Positions 16,106 through 24,384 of a stretch of DNA of 34,706 nt are shown here, piece after piece. Positions within the stretch are counted from its first letter, which is position 1; each line of letters opens with the position of its first letter. The notes below the pieces were generated by a model. It was not told where the DNA came from and ran no database searches. It worked only from the letters and a program-made list of their open reading frames with translations. Position numbers and translations under genes: made by a program. Where the stretch lies: NCBI GenBank assembly GCA_905215345.1, contig CAJMPR010000032.1:1-34706 (forward strand). Direction: 5' to 3'. The stretch is from an uncultured bacterium (GTDB lineage: Bacteria; Bacteroidota; Bacteroidia; Bacteroidales; Bacteroidaceae).

Positions 16106-17660
16106 GGTCTGTCAATATTTGGTAGATAAGCGGTAGATTGACGTGACTGCGCACATGGTCGGCCAGTTTATCGTATTGTTCTTCTTTGAATTGATGATAG
16201 TCAAACGCCTGGTTTGCCTCAGACAACTTATCGGCAAAGGGTTCGAGCAGAAAGTCGATGAAACCGGGGTTATCAAGGATACCATGAATATAAGTACCCA
16301 TGCAAGTATGGTCTACAAAGCATCCGTCAGTCTGCCCGTTTTCCAGTTGATTCAGGGGAGAAACGGACGCTCCGTTTATGGGAATGGTAGTTCCCATATG
16401 AATCTCATAGCCCGTCATTAGTTGAGAGTTGAAAGTTGAAAGTTGAAAGTTAGGCTGCGCACTCATGCTGCAAAGCGAACTTTCAACTTTCAACTTTCCA
16501 CTCTCAACTAAAGAAAATTTCACTTGTCTCGTCACCTTCTCTCCCGTCATACGTGTACTCACGGGCAACAAGCCAAGACCGGGCAAACGCTCTATATCTC
16601 CTTCCACATGCTCGGGATCAAGCACTTCCTGTCCCATAATCTGGTAACCACCACAAATGCCCAGAACGGTGATACCGTCACGATGAGCACGAACAATAGC
16701 TTGCGCCACTCCGTTTCGTCTGAGTTCATAAAGATCGGAAAGGGTACTTTTGCTACCGGGCAAGATAATAATGTCGGCCTTTGCCAGTTCCTCGGTGTTA
16801 TTCGTATAAAAAAGATGTACACGCGGATCACGTTCCAGCACGTTGAAATCGGTAAAATTGCTAAGATGGCGCAACAACACGACTGCTATATTAACCTTCC
16901 CCTGCTCTGCCTGCAAGGATTTTGTAGCAAGTGCCAGGGAATCTTCTTCTTCAATGTATATATCCTTATAATACGGAACTACTCCTACGACAGGAATACC
17001 GCAAAGTTCTTCGAGCATCTTCACACCCGACTCAAACAGACGGATATCTCCCCGGAATTTATTGATAAGAATACCTTTTACCCGTTTACGTTCTTCGGGA
17101 GTAAGCAACATTACGGAACCGTATGCGCTGGCAAAAACGCCACCACGATCAATGTCGGCTACCAGGACAACATCTGCATTGGCGTGCATCGCCATCGGAA
17201 GATTCACGAGGTCAACCTCGCGCAGGTTGATTTCAGAAATACTTCCCGCCCCCTCCATAACAACGGGATTGTATTTCAAAGCAAGCCTGTCATAAGCCGT
17301 ACAAACCTCTTTGCGCAATTCCTCACGCCCTTCCCTGCGGAAATAATCATAAGCATCCCGATTACCGATGGGACGTCCATTCAATACTACCTGCGAAGTA
17401 TGGTCTGACTGGGGTTTCAGCAATAACGGATTCATGTCCGTATGGCATGGTACACCGGCAGCTTCGGCCTGTACAGCCTGTGCACGGCCTATCTCCAAAC
17501 CTTCAGGAGTAGCATAAGAATTGAGCGCCATATTCTGTGCCTTGAAAGGAGCCGGATGGTAACCATCTTGCTTGAATATACGGCAGAAAGCAGCAGCAAT
17601 AATACTCTTACCGACATCGCTACCGGTTCCTGCGAACATTATGGGGTGAAGATTCTTCAT
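16098..17660 (-). CDS. cobQ: Adenosylcobyric acid synthase (glutamine-hydrolysing) with in-frame repeat insertion
   Basis: Amidates positions b, d, e and g of adenosylcobyrinic a,c-diamide using glutamine and ATP (also called CbiP). The N-terminal synthetase domain shows FAGTGSDVGKS, KAQNMALNSYAT and EGAGSISEINL; DIDRGGVFAS follows. The class I glutamine amidotransferase domain has the nucleophile Cys336 in LGICGGYQIMG and the GYEIHMG motif at about 417. Between MTGEKVTRQVKFS and GYEIHMG the protein carries about 31 extra residues (384-414), encoded by a 94-bp palindrome (16418-16511). The total of 520 residues is correspondingly long. The frame stays open across the insertion, so the enzyme may be functional. 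First gene of the cobQ-cobD-cbiB operon. Confidence 0.94.
   Translation of the reverse strand: MKNLHPIMFAGTGSDVGKSIIAAAFCRIFKQDGYHPAPFKAQNMALNSYATPEGLEIGRAQAVQAEAAGVPCHTDMNPLLLKPQSDHTSQVVLNGRPIGNRDAYDYFRREGREELRKEVCTAYDRLALKYNPVVMEGAGSISEINLREVDLVNLPMAMHANADVVLVADIDRGGVFASAYGSVMLLTPEERKRVKGILINKFRGDIRLFESGVKMLEELCGIPVVGVVPYYKDIYIEEEDSLALATKSLQAEQGKVNIAVVLLRHLSNFTDFNVLERDPRVHLFYTNNTEELAKADIIILPGSKSTLSDLYELRRNGVAQAIVRAHRDGITVLGICGGYQIMGQEVLDPEHVEGDIERLPGLGLLPVSTRMTGEKVTRQVKFSLVESGKLKVESSLCSMSAQPNFQLSTFNSQLMTGYEIHMGTTIPINGASVSPLNQLENGQTDGCFVDHTCMGTYIHGILDNPGFIDFLLEPFADKLSEANQAFDYHQFKEEQYDKLADHVRSHVNLPLIYQILTDHD
16418..16511. repeat. Palindromic element inside the cobQ coding region
   Basis: Arms 16418-16451 and 16478-16511 are 34-bp inverted repeats with one mismatch, made of GTTGAAA-like heptamers. 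The 26-nt centre contains GGCTGCGC and TGCTGC. It is translated in frame on the cobQ strand as residues 384-415. Confidence 0.9.
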
Positions 17661-17680
17661 TTCTTTCTTTTTTAGTGAGG

Positions 17681-17688
17681 CAAAGATA
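17681..17688 (-). promoter_or_regulatory. Promoter -7 element of the cobQ operon
   Basis: TATCTTTG on the minus strand, 20 nt upstream of the cobQ ATG. No good -33 TTTG is seen at the right distance. The leader is too short for a riboswitch. Confidence 0.45.
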
Positions 17689-17738
17689 GTTCTATTTGTT
17701 TAAAATCCGATAATAATGAGTTAAATGAGATTTTTGAT

Positions 17739-17810
17739 TTGAGCACAGAGACACGGAGACACAGAGAGGAAAAGAAAAAAAACTCTGTGCCTCTGTATCT
17801 CTGTGTTCAA
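17739..17810. repeat. Large imperfect palindrome in the cobQ-tolC intergenic region
   Basis: Arms 17739-17766 and 17783-17810 pair over 28 bp with four mismatches; the unit CACAGAG recurs in each arm. The 16-nt loop is purine-rich (AGGAAAAGAAAAAAAA). It lies between divergent genes, so it is not a terminator for either. Confidence 0.8.
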
Positions 17811-17912
17811 TTTAGAAAACTCATTTCATTCATAACCGTACAAAAATGAACAATCTTCTCAAAAGAGCGTTTGAAGCATTATTATTCTAAACCTAAACGA
17901 TAAACTTAACAT

Positions 17913-19310
17913 ATGAAACGAATCTTATTCATTACCCTCATGGGAGTGAGTATTTCTGCATCAGCACAAACTCTCTCCCTGAGCTTTGACGACGCCCTCC
18001 GGCAAATGCAACAAGGCAACAATAGCTTGAAAATAGCAGATAAAGGGGTGGAAACCGCCCGGGCCGAACGGGATAAACTGAACGCCTTATGGTATCCTTC
18101 ACTACAAGGTGCCGGCACCTTTGTCCACATGTCTGAGAAAATAGAAGTAAAGCAGCCCCTCTCACAGTTTACTGACCCGGCCAAAGACTTTGTACACTCT
18201 ATCAAACCGGATGACCAGTTCATATCCGGCATCTTAGACCAGATAGGTGCCCATACGTTGATTTTTCCTCTTGCTCCCCGCAACCTTACAACCGTAGGAC
18301 TTACCGCCGAATGGATAGTTTTCTCAGGGGGTAAACGCATACGTGCCGGTAAAATAGGAAACACCATGATTGACATTGCCCGCGAGAACCGTGAACAAAC
18401 CGATGCTACACAACGGACATTATTGGCGGAAAGTTATTTCGGACTTCGTCTGGCACAAGAAGTGGTACGTGTGCGGCAAGAAACTTATAACAGTTTGAAA
18501 CGCCATTATGAAAACGCCTTGAAACTGGAAGCTAACGGAATGATTGACAAAGCCGGTCGTCTCTTTGCCCAGGTAAATATGGATGAAGCCTGGAGAGCAT
18601 TGGAGGCATCACAAAAAGAAGTTTCCGTTGTACAAAGCGCTTTGCGTACTTTGCTCAATATAGAAGATACATGCAACATACAGCCCACTTCTCCCCTTTT
18701 CATAAACGCTACGTTACCCGCCAAAGAAGAATTTCTGCAAACCATGCGGACTGAGAACTATACAGTCAACCAGTTGCAGTTACAGTCGCACATAGCCAAG
18801 CAACAACTGCGTATCGACCAAAGCGGATACCTGCCGGACATCGCCTTGTTCGGGAAACAGACGCTCTATTCGCATGGCATCCAGAGCAACCTTATACCTC
18901 GTACCATGGTCGGAGTAGGTTTCACCTGGAACTTATTCGACGGACTGGCGCGTGAGAAGCGTATCCGCCAATCCAAGCTTGCACAACAAACTCTCGCTTT
19001 AGGGCAAGAAAAGGCTAAAGACGACCTGAGCGTAGGCATCGACAAACTTTATACCCAGATGCAGAAATCACAGGATAATGTACGCGCCCTGAATACCACC
19101 ATCGAGTTAAGTGAAGAATTGGTGCGTATCCGCAAAAAATCGTTTGCCGAAGGTATGGCGACAAGCACCGAGGTGATAGACGCAGAAACCATGTTGGCAA
19201 CCGTACGTGTAGCGCGGTTGGCAGCTTATTACGAATATGATGTAGCGCTGATGAACCTGCTGGCTATTTGCGGTACACCGGAAAACTTCAATCAATTCAC
19301 CACAGATTAA
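17913..19310 (+). CDS. TolC-family outer-membrane efflux protein
   Basis: A 465-residue outer-membrane channel protein. An N-terminal signal peptide is cleaved near ISASAQ-TLSL, and the protein has two long coiled-coil repeats typical of TolC/OEP proteins (for example VETARAERDKLNALWYPSL and AQQTLALGQEKAKDDLSVGI). It would form the trimeric exit duct for the HlyD-family adaptor and inner-membrane permease encoded next. The last residues (FTTD) and the TAA stop lie in the left arm of a palindrome at 19296-19373, so the native C-terminus may have been replaced by repeat sequence. Confidence 0.92.
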   Translation: MKRILFITLMGVSISASAQTLSLSFDDALRQMQQGNNSLKIADKGVETARAERDKLNALWYPSLQGAGTFVHMSEKIEVKQPLSQFTDPAKDFVHSIKPDDQFISGILDQIGAHTLIFPLAPRNLTTVGLTAEWIVFSGGKRIRAGKIGNTMIDIARENREQTDATQRTLLAESYFGLRLAQEVVRVRQETYNSLKRHYENALKLEANGMIDKAGRLFAQVNMDEAWRALEASQKEVSVVQSALRTLLNIEDTCNIQPTSPLFINATLPAKEEFLQTMRTENYTVNQLQLQSHIAKQQLRIDQSGYLPDIALFGKQTLYSHGIQSNLIPRTMVGVGFTWNLFDGLAREKRIRQSKLAQQTLALGQEKAKDDLSVGIDKLYTQMQKSQDNVRALNTTIELSEELVRIRKKSFAEGMATSTEVIDAETMLATVRVARLAAYYEYDVALMNLLAICGTPENFNQFTTD

Positions 19311-19373
19311 CACAGATTTTGTAACACCTGCATTAAAAGGAAATCCGCGTTAATCTGTGGTATCTGTGGTGAA
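19296..19373. repeat. Palindromic element overlapping the tolC stop codon
   Basis: TTCACCACAGAT (19296-19307) pairs with 19362-19373, and CACAGATT (19311-19318) pairs with 19352-19359, with a 3-nt/2-nt internal bulge. The tolC TAA is inside the bulge. Confidence 0.75.
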
Positions 19374-19407
19374 AGAAAAAACAGTAACTCATAATCAACC
19401 AAAAAAT

Positions 19408-20397
19408 ATGAAAATCAGTAATAAAACTATCAGCATTGCATTCATCATTATTCTGGCCGTTACAGTACTCGTGTCAGTCGTAGGAATGTTATTTATGAGC
19501 CGACAGCCGATGATACTGCAAGGGCAAGTAGAAGCTACCGAAATACGTATCAGCGGCAAACTTCCGGGACGTGTGGACTCTTTCCTCGTACAAGAGGGTG
19601 ACTGGGTGAAAGCCGGTGACACACTTGTAGTTATCAACAGTCCCGTCATCGAAGCCAAATACCGTCAGGTGAATGCTTTGGAACAAGTAGCCCAGGAACA
19701 GAACAAGAAGATCGACGCCGGTACACGCCGCCAAATCATTGCTACCGCCATGCAGTTATGGAACAAGACCAAGAGTGACCTGACTCTTGCCAAGACCACT
19801 TATCAACGTATCGTTACGCTGTACAAAGACAGTGTAGTCACTTCGCAGCGTAAAGACGAGGTAGAAGCTATGTACAAAGCCGCCCAAGCAGCCGAACGTG
19901 CCGCTTATGAGCAATACCAAATGGCCGTAGACGGTGCCCAAAGCGAAGACCGCGCCTCTGCCCGCAGCTTGGTAGAAGCCGCCCGCAGCACGGTGGATGA
20001 AGTTTCCGCCCTTTTGGTAGACTCCCGCCTGACAGCTCCCGAAGACGGGCAGATAGCCACTATCTTTCCGAAACGTGGAGAGCTGGTTGCTCCGGGTACT
20101 CCGATAATGAGCCTCATCGTAATGAGCGATGCGCATGTAGTCCTGAATATCCGTGAAGACCTGATGCCTCGATTCAAGATGGGAGGAACCTTCAAAGCGG
20201 AGGTCCCCGCCCTCGGCAAAAAAGACATTGAGTTCCGCATTTACTATATCAGTCCGTTAGGTAGCTTTGCCACCTGGAAATCAACCAAGCAGACCGGTAG
20301 CTATGACATGCAAACTTTCGAGATACATGCACGGCCTACACAGGCTGTAGAAGGGTTAAGACCGGGAATGTCGGCGTTGTTAGTGATTAGCGGTTAG
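19408..20397 (+). CDS. HlyD-family periplasmic adaptor (membrane fusion protein)
   Basis: Links the inner-membrane permease to the TolC channel. From ATG 19408 (MKISNKTIS) it has 329 residues. An upstream in-frame start at 19357 would run through palindrome sequence and is unlikely. One N-terminal membrane anchor (SIAFIIILAVTVLVSVVGML) is followed by a split biotinyl-lipoyl domain (GRVDSFLVQEGDWVKAGDTL, later ARSTVDEVSALLVDSRLTAP), a helical hairpin and a beta-barrel. The final codons and TAG stop (LVISG) fall in the left arm of the palindrome at 20380-20548. Related to EmrA/YbhG-type adaptors. Confidence 0.92.
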   Translation: MKISNKTISIAFIIILAVTVLVSVVGMLFMSRQPMILQGQVEATEIRISGKLPGRVDSFLVQEGDWVKAGDTLVVINSPVIEAKYRQVNALEQVAQEQNKKIDAGTRRQIIATAMQLWNKTKSDLTLAKTTYQRIVTLYKDSVVTSQRKDEVEAMYKAAQAAERAAYEQYQMAVDGAQSEDRASARSLVEAARSTVDEVSALLVDSRLTAPEDGQIATIFPKRGELVAPGTPIMSLIVMSDAHVVLNIREDLMPRFKMGGTFKAEVPALGKKDIEFRIYYISPLGSFATWKSTKQTGSYDMQTFEIHARPTQAVEGLRPGMSALLVISG

Positions 20398-20548
20398 TGA
20401 TTAGCGGGCTGCGCTTTAAAAGGGCCGCGTAAAGGTCTATACTAAAAAGCTAAAGGTCAACATTACGCCGCTAAAGGTCAACTTTACACTCCCAAAGGCA
20501 GACATTGCGCAGCTCACTAAACACTCGTCACTAACCACTAATCACTAA
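20380..20548. repeat. Composite palindromic element between hlyD and the permease gene
   Basis: Outer arms 20380-20400 and 20528-20548 are 21-bp inverted repeats with one mismatch, built of TTAGTGA / TTAGCGG heptamers. Inner arms GCTGCGC (20408-20414) and GCGCAGC (20507-20513) are also inverted. Between them lies a direct-repeat array (20430-20513). The element contains the hlyD stop and ends 3 bp before the permease ATG. Confidence 0.82.
20430..20513 (+). repeat. Four direct repeats with an exact 21-bp period
   Basis: Units begin at 20430, 20451, 20472 and 20493. The first three start TAAAGGTC and the fourth CAAAGGCA; units 2 to 4 continue with an AACATT, AACTTT or GACATT segment. The 21-bp spacing is about two helical turns. 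Confidence 0.75.
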
Positions 20549-20551
20549 ATT

Positions 20552-22966
20552 ATGAAACCATTATACAACATATCTGTCCGCGAATGGCACCGTATGACCT
20601 CACGCCGTCTCTATTTTGGCGTATGTATCGTCCTGCCCCTATTCTGCCTGTTCTTCATGGCCACCATCTTTGGCAACGGACAGATGGAGAATATACCTAT
20701 CGGAATTGTAGACCAGGATAACACAGCTACTTCGCGTAACATATCCCGTCGTATTGCCGCCGCACCTACCTTTCGTGTGACGGAACACTTCACGGACGAA
20801 GCAGCCGCCCGCCGGGCATTGCAACGGAAAGAGATATACGGTTATCTCTCCATTCCGCCTCAATTCGAACAGAAGGTAGTGACCGGAGGCCCCGGAGGTT
20901 CAGCAGGAAGTAGCGCTCCGGGAGCGCCTACTATCAAATATTACTACCACTTCGCACTCCTCTCCGTTGGTAGCGAACTAATGGCAGCTTTTGAAAATAC
21001 GCTCGCTCCTGTTGCATTGTCTCCTATCATCGTAGAAGCCGAAGCATTAGGAGTAGGACAAGAACAGATGCAGACTTTCCTTCTACCCGTGGAAGCCAAT
21101 ACACATCCGCTCTATAACCCGGATATGGATTACTCCGTCTATCTGAGCCAACCGTTCTTCTTCATATTATTTCAGATACTTATCCTCCTTACAACGATTT
21201 ATGCCATAGGCAGTGAATTTAAGTTCGGTACATTACAAGAATGGTTGAAAGCAACCATTCCCGCAAATAAAGATACCAATGACTTGCACAATTCCAATAT
21301 CCTTACCGCCGTTGCAGGGAAATTACTCCCCTATACCATCATCTATTCGTTGATCGGGATATTGGCAAACTATATCCTGTTCGGCCCTTTACATATTCCT
21401 TTTCAAGGCAGTTTGTGGTTGATGAACGCTGTAACGATACTCTTTATTATCGCTACGCAGGCATTGGCGGTCATTATATTCTCCGCCTTTCCGAAGCTCT
21501 CCTATGTCATCAGCGTCATATCTATGATTGGTTCTTTGGGAGCCACATTATCGGGAGTCACGTTTCCTGTCAAGGCGATGTACACACCGGTTTATGCAGC
21601 CTCTCACTTGTTCCCCGTGCGCCACTTCACCGAGGCGGCACAAAACATGATTTATTTCAATGTCGGATTTACTTATATCTGGCAATCGGTAGCCATCCTC
21701 TTGATTTTCCCCATGGTGGCCTTGCTGATGTTACCTTTGTTGAGGTGGTGGATAAAAAACTCTCAACCAGAAGAGACCTTCACGGAAAACAGGCAACGTG
21801 CCAGGATTCCCGACGTCATCCGGCACGAATGGCGTGCCATTGCCACCAATCCCGCCATCTTACTCGTTTTGGCAGGGGGTATCTTCCTGTACGGACTACT
21901 TTACAACTATATGTATGCTCCTAACTTGGTACGTAATGCCCCTGTTGCCGTGGTAGATCACTCCCATTCCGCCCTCAGCCGGGAATATACCCGTTGGCTG
22001 GATGCCACACCGCAAACTGCGGTATATGCTCAAACTCCGAATATTCTCGAAGCCCGCGAGTGGATGAAAAAAGGAGAAGTAGCCGGGATTCTCTATCTGC
22101 CGGCTGACTTTGAGACACGCGTTGCCAGAGGTGAAACGTCAGTGTTTACACTATATGCCTCGACGAACGCATTTCTTAATTTCAAAGGATTGCAGGAATC
22201 GAGTTCGCGCGTCATGCTTGCCGTGAACGATGCCCACCGCCCGGATGGAACGGTATTCCTACCGCCACAAGGACTGCTGGCGGTAGCCTCATCCGCCCCT
22301 GTCAACGTATCGGGTACAGCCCTGTATGACTATACGGAAGGGTACGGCTCTTACCTGATTCCGGCAGTACTTATCGTCATTATCTTCCAAACAATGCTTA
22401 TGGTGATTTCCATGCTGACCGGAAAAGAGGCAGAAGAAAGAAGAAAAGGGATATTCATTATGAAAGTGGATTCTCTGAAAGATAGTCTGAACATTGTTTC
22501 GGGGCGGACTTTCGTATATGTTATGCTGTATGTCGTATTTTCCCTGTTCCTGCTGGGGCTGTTACCCCATGTGTTCAGTATTCCTCATATCGGCAACAGT
22601 TGGGATATTATCACGATGATGATTCCTTTCTTGCTTGCCACGAGTTTCATGGGTATTGCGGTATCCCGCTGGTTTACGGATTCGGATGCGCCGTTATTAA
22701 TGATAGCTTACTTCTCCGTAGGATTCATCTTTCTCTCGGGTGTCTCCTACCCGTTGGAACTGATGCCGTGGTACTGGCAGGCAGTACATTACATATTCCC
22801 GGTAGCTCCCGCTGTACTGGCGTTTGTAAAATTGAATTCAATGGGTGCAAGTCTTGCTGACATCTGGCCGCAAATGTTGATTTTATGGATACAAGTAATA
22901 GTTTATGGCATGTGGGCTTTATATACTACCCGGTGGACTTATAAGACAAGTAACAAAAGGGCATAA
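20552..22966 (+). CDS. Fused double ABC-2-type permease
   Basis: An 804-residue inner-membrane protein made of two homologous ABC-2 permease modules. Each starts with a short cytoplasmic segment (REWHRMTSRR; RHEWRAIATNP), a first membrane helix, a periplasmic domain with a similar motif (IGIVDQDNTATSR; VAVVDHSHSALSR) and a cluster of five to six helices. The modules correspond to the paired YhhJ/YbhS-YbhR permeases of HlyD-linked exporters. No ATPase domain is present in the protein or in the three-gene operon, so energy must come from an ATPase encoded elsewhere or from another mechanism. A Gly/Ser/Pro-rich loop (GGPGGSAGSSAPGAP) sits near residue 120. The substrate is unknown. Confidence 0.9.
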   Translation: MKPLYNISVREWHRMTSRRLYFGVCIVLPLFCLFFMATIFGNGQMENIPIGIVDQDNTATSRNISRRIAAAPTFRVTEHFTDEAAARRALQRKEIYGYLSIPPQFEQKVVTGGPGGSAGSSAPGAPTIKYYYHFALLSVGSELMAAFENTLAPVALSPIIVEAEALGVGQEQMQTFLLPVEANTHPLYNPDMDYSVYLSQPFFFILFQILILLTTIYAIGSEFKFGTLQEWLKATIPANKDTNDLHNSNILTAVAGKLLPYTIIYSLIGILANYILFGPLHIPFQGSLWLMNAVTILFIIATQALAVIIFSAFPKLSYVISVISMIGSLGATLSGVTFPVKAMYTPVYAASHLFPVRHFTEAAQNMIYFNVGFTYIWQSVAILLIFPMVALLMLPLLRWWIKNSQPEETFTENRQRARIPDVIRHEWRAIATNPAILLVLAGGIFLYGLLYNYMYAPNLVRNAPVAVVDHSHSALSREYTRWLDATPQTAVYAQTPNILEAREWMKKGEVAGILYLPADFETRVARGETSVFTLYASTNAFLNFKGLQESSSRVMLAVNDAHRPDGTVFLPPQGLLAVASSAPVNVSGTALYDYTEGYGSYLIPAVLIVIIFQTMLMVISMLTGKEAEERRKGIFIMKVDSLKDSLNIVSGRTFVYVMLYVVFSLFLLGLLPHVFSIPHIGNSWDIITMMIPFLLATSFMGIAVSRWFTDSDAPLLMIAYFSVGFIFLSGVSYPLELMPWYWQAVHYIFPVAPAVLAFVKLNSMGASLADIWPQMLILWIQVIVYGMWALYTTRWTYKTSNKRA

Positions 22967-22971
22967 AAAAA

Positions 22972-23001
22972 GGCTATCTATCCCAGACAGCCAATCTTTT
23001 T
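22972..23001 (+). terminator. Terminator of the TolC-HlyD-permease operon
   Basis: GGCT-a-TCT pairs with AGA-c-AGCC around ATCCC, followed by a T-run at 22997-23001, just after the permease stop. Confidence 0.65.
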
Positions 23002-23022
23002 GTTAACCTTAAATCTAATACT

Positions 23023-23085
23023 ATGAAAAACACAGTACAAAGGTACGGATTTTGGGGATATCTCCAAATTATCGGTGCTTTATAG
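23023..23085 (+). CDS. Possible 20-codon leader peptide upstream of pncB
   Basis: A short frame from ATG 23023 to TAG 23083-23085, predicted MKNTVQRYGFWGYLQIIGAL. It follows the terminator and lies 120 bp before pncB. The basic start and hydrophobic end are all that can be said. It could be a leader peptide, the 5' part of a small RNA, or chance. Confidence 0.25.
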   Translation: MKNTVQRYGFWGYLQIIGAL

Positions 23086-23205
23086 ATGTATTTATAACAC
23101 GCTTTAATAGGAATATTCGGTCGTTAACATTTTATCGGTAAAAAGTTAAGAAAAAGTTACTATCTTCACTCCCGAAATAAATGTAACATTTAAAATCTAC
23201 AAACA

Positions 23206-24384
23206 ATGATTCATACCATACTGGATACAGATCTATACAAATTTACGACCTCATACGCATATATCAAGCTATTTCCCTATGCTATGGGGACTTTCAGCTT
23301 TAAAGACCGGGACGAAACAGCGTATACGGATAAATTCCTGTACCGCCTCAAAGAAGCTGTCGCTCATTTGTCTAAAATAGCCCTGACTGATAAAGAACTG
23401 GAATACATGACACAGCATTGCCGTTTCCTGCCAAGAGTCTACTGGGAATGGTTGTCTTCCTTCCGTTTCCAACCAGATAAGATTCACATCGAACTGGATG
23501 AAGAACGCCACCTAAGTATTGAAATTACCGATTATCTATACAAGGCTACCCTGTACGAAGTACCTCTGCTCGCCATCGTATCGGAAATTAAGAATCAGGT
23601 TCTGGGTAACATTGCCAACATGGAAGATATCATCAGCAAGCTGTCGGAAAAGGTAACGTTATCCAACGAACATCACCTCCTTTTCTCGGAATTCGGTACC
23701 CGCAGACGCTTTTCATACGATGTACAGGACAAAGTGATAGGCTCTTTAAAACAGACCTCCCGATACTGCACAGGAACTTCCAATTGCCACTTCGCCATGA
23801 AGTATGAAATGAAAACAATGGGAACACATCCCCATGAGTGGTTTATGTTTCACGGAGCGCAGTTCGGCTACAAACATGCCAACTACATGGCACTGGAAAA
23901 CTGGGTAAATGTTTACGATGGTGATTTGGGAATCGCCCTATCCGATACCTTTACTTCCAATGTTTTCCTGAGTAACCTGAGTCGTAAACAGGCAAAGCTG
24001 TTCGATGGTGTACGCTGTGATTCGGGCGATGAATTTGAATTTACGGACAAGCTGGTAGGACGTTACCGGGAACTGGGCATCGACTCGGAAACTAAAATCA
24101 TCGTATTCAGCAATGCCCTCGATTTTGGCAAAGCCCTCGATATACAGGAGTATTGCCGGGGAAAGATACGTTGCGCTTTCGGTATTGGTACGAACCTGAC
24201 AAATGATACCGGTTTCAAGCCTTCCAACATCGTAATGAAGTTAACCCGCTGTAAGATGAACGTCAATCAGGATTGGCGCGAATGTGTGAAACTCTCGGAT
24301 GATATAGGCAAGCACATCGGCAGTGAAGAAGAAGTACGGGCATGCCTGTATGATTTGAGACTAAATCCTACTGTAAATCACTAA
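23206..24384 (+). CDS. pncB: Nicotinate phosphoribosyltransferase
   Basis: Makes nicotinate mononucleotide from nicotinate and PRPP for NAD salvage. The 392 residues are near the normal length. Signatures include DTDLYKFTTSYAYIKLFP at the N-terminus, FGTRRRFSYDVQ, HPHEWFMFHGA with the phosphorylated-His region, and GVRCDSGDEFEF; IKIIVFSNALDF-like and FGIGTNLTND segments bind PRPP. A weak -7 box (TATCTTCA, 23161-23168) lies upstream. Its product is also the co-substrate of CobT, which may explain its place in a cobalamin-rich region. Its stop overlaps the convergent adenosyltransferase gene by 4 bp. Confidence 0.94.
   Translation: MIHTILDTDLYKFTTSYAYIKLFPYAMGTFSFKDRDETAYTDKFLYRLKEAVAHLSKIALTDKELEYMTQHCRFLPRVYWEWLSSFRFQPDKIHIELDEERHLSIEITDYLYKATLYEVPLLAIVSEIKNQVLGNIANMEDIISKLSEKVTLSNEHHLLFSEFGTRRRFSYDVQDKVIGSLKQTSRYCTGTSNCHFAMKYEMKTMGTHPHEWFMFHGAQFGYKHANYMALENWVNVYDGDLGIALSDTFTSNVFLSNLSRKQAKLFDGVRCDSGDEFEFTDKLVGRYRELGIDSETKIIVFSNALDFGKALDIQEYCRGKIRCAFGIGTNLTNDTGFKPSNIVMKLTRCKMNVNQDWRECVKLSDDIGKHIGSEEEVRACLYDLRLNPTVNH

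Noticed and set aside
16524..17408. A 294-codon plus-strand frame opposite cobQ
   Set aside because: Antisense shadow of a strongly conserved enzyme; no family resemblance.
19357..19407. N-terminal extension of the HlyD adaptor
   Set aside because: It would be encoded by the palindrome and precede the membrane anchor by 17 polar residues; ATG 19408 gives a normal adaptor start.
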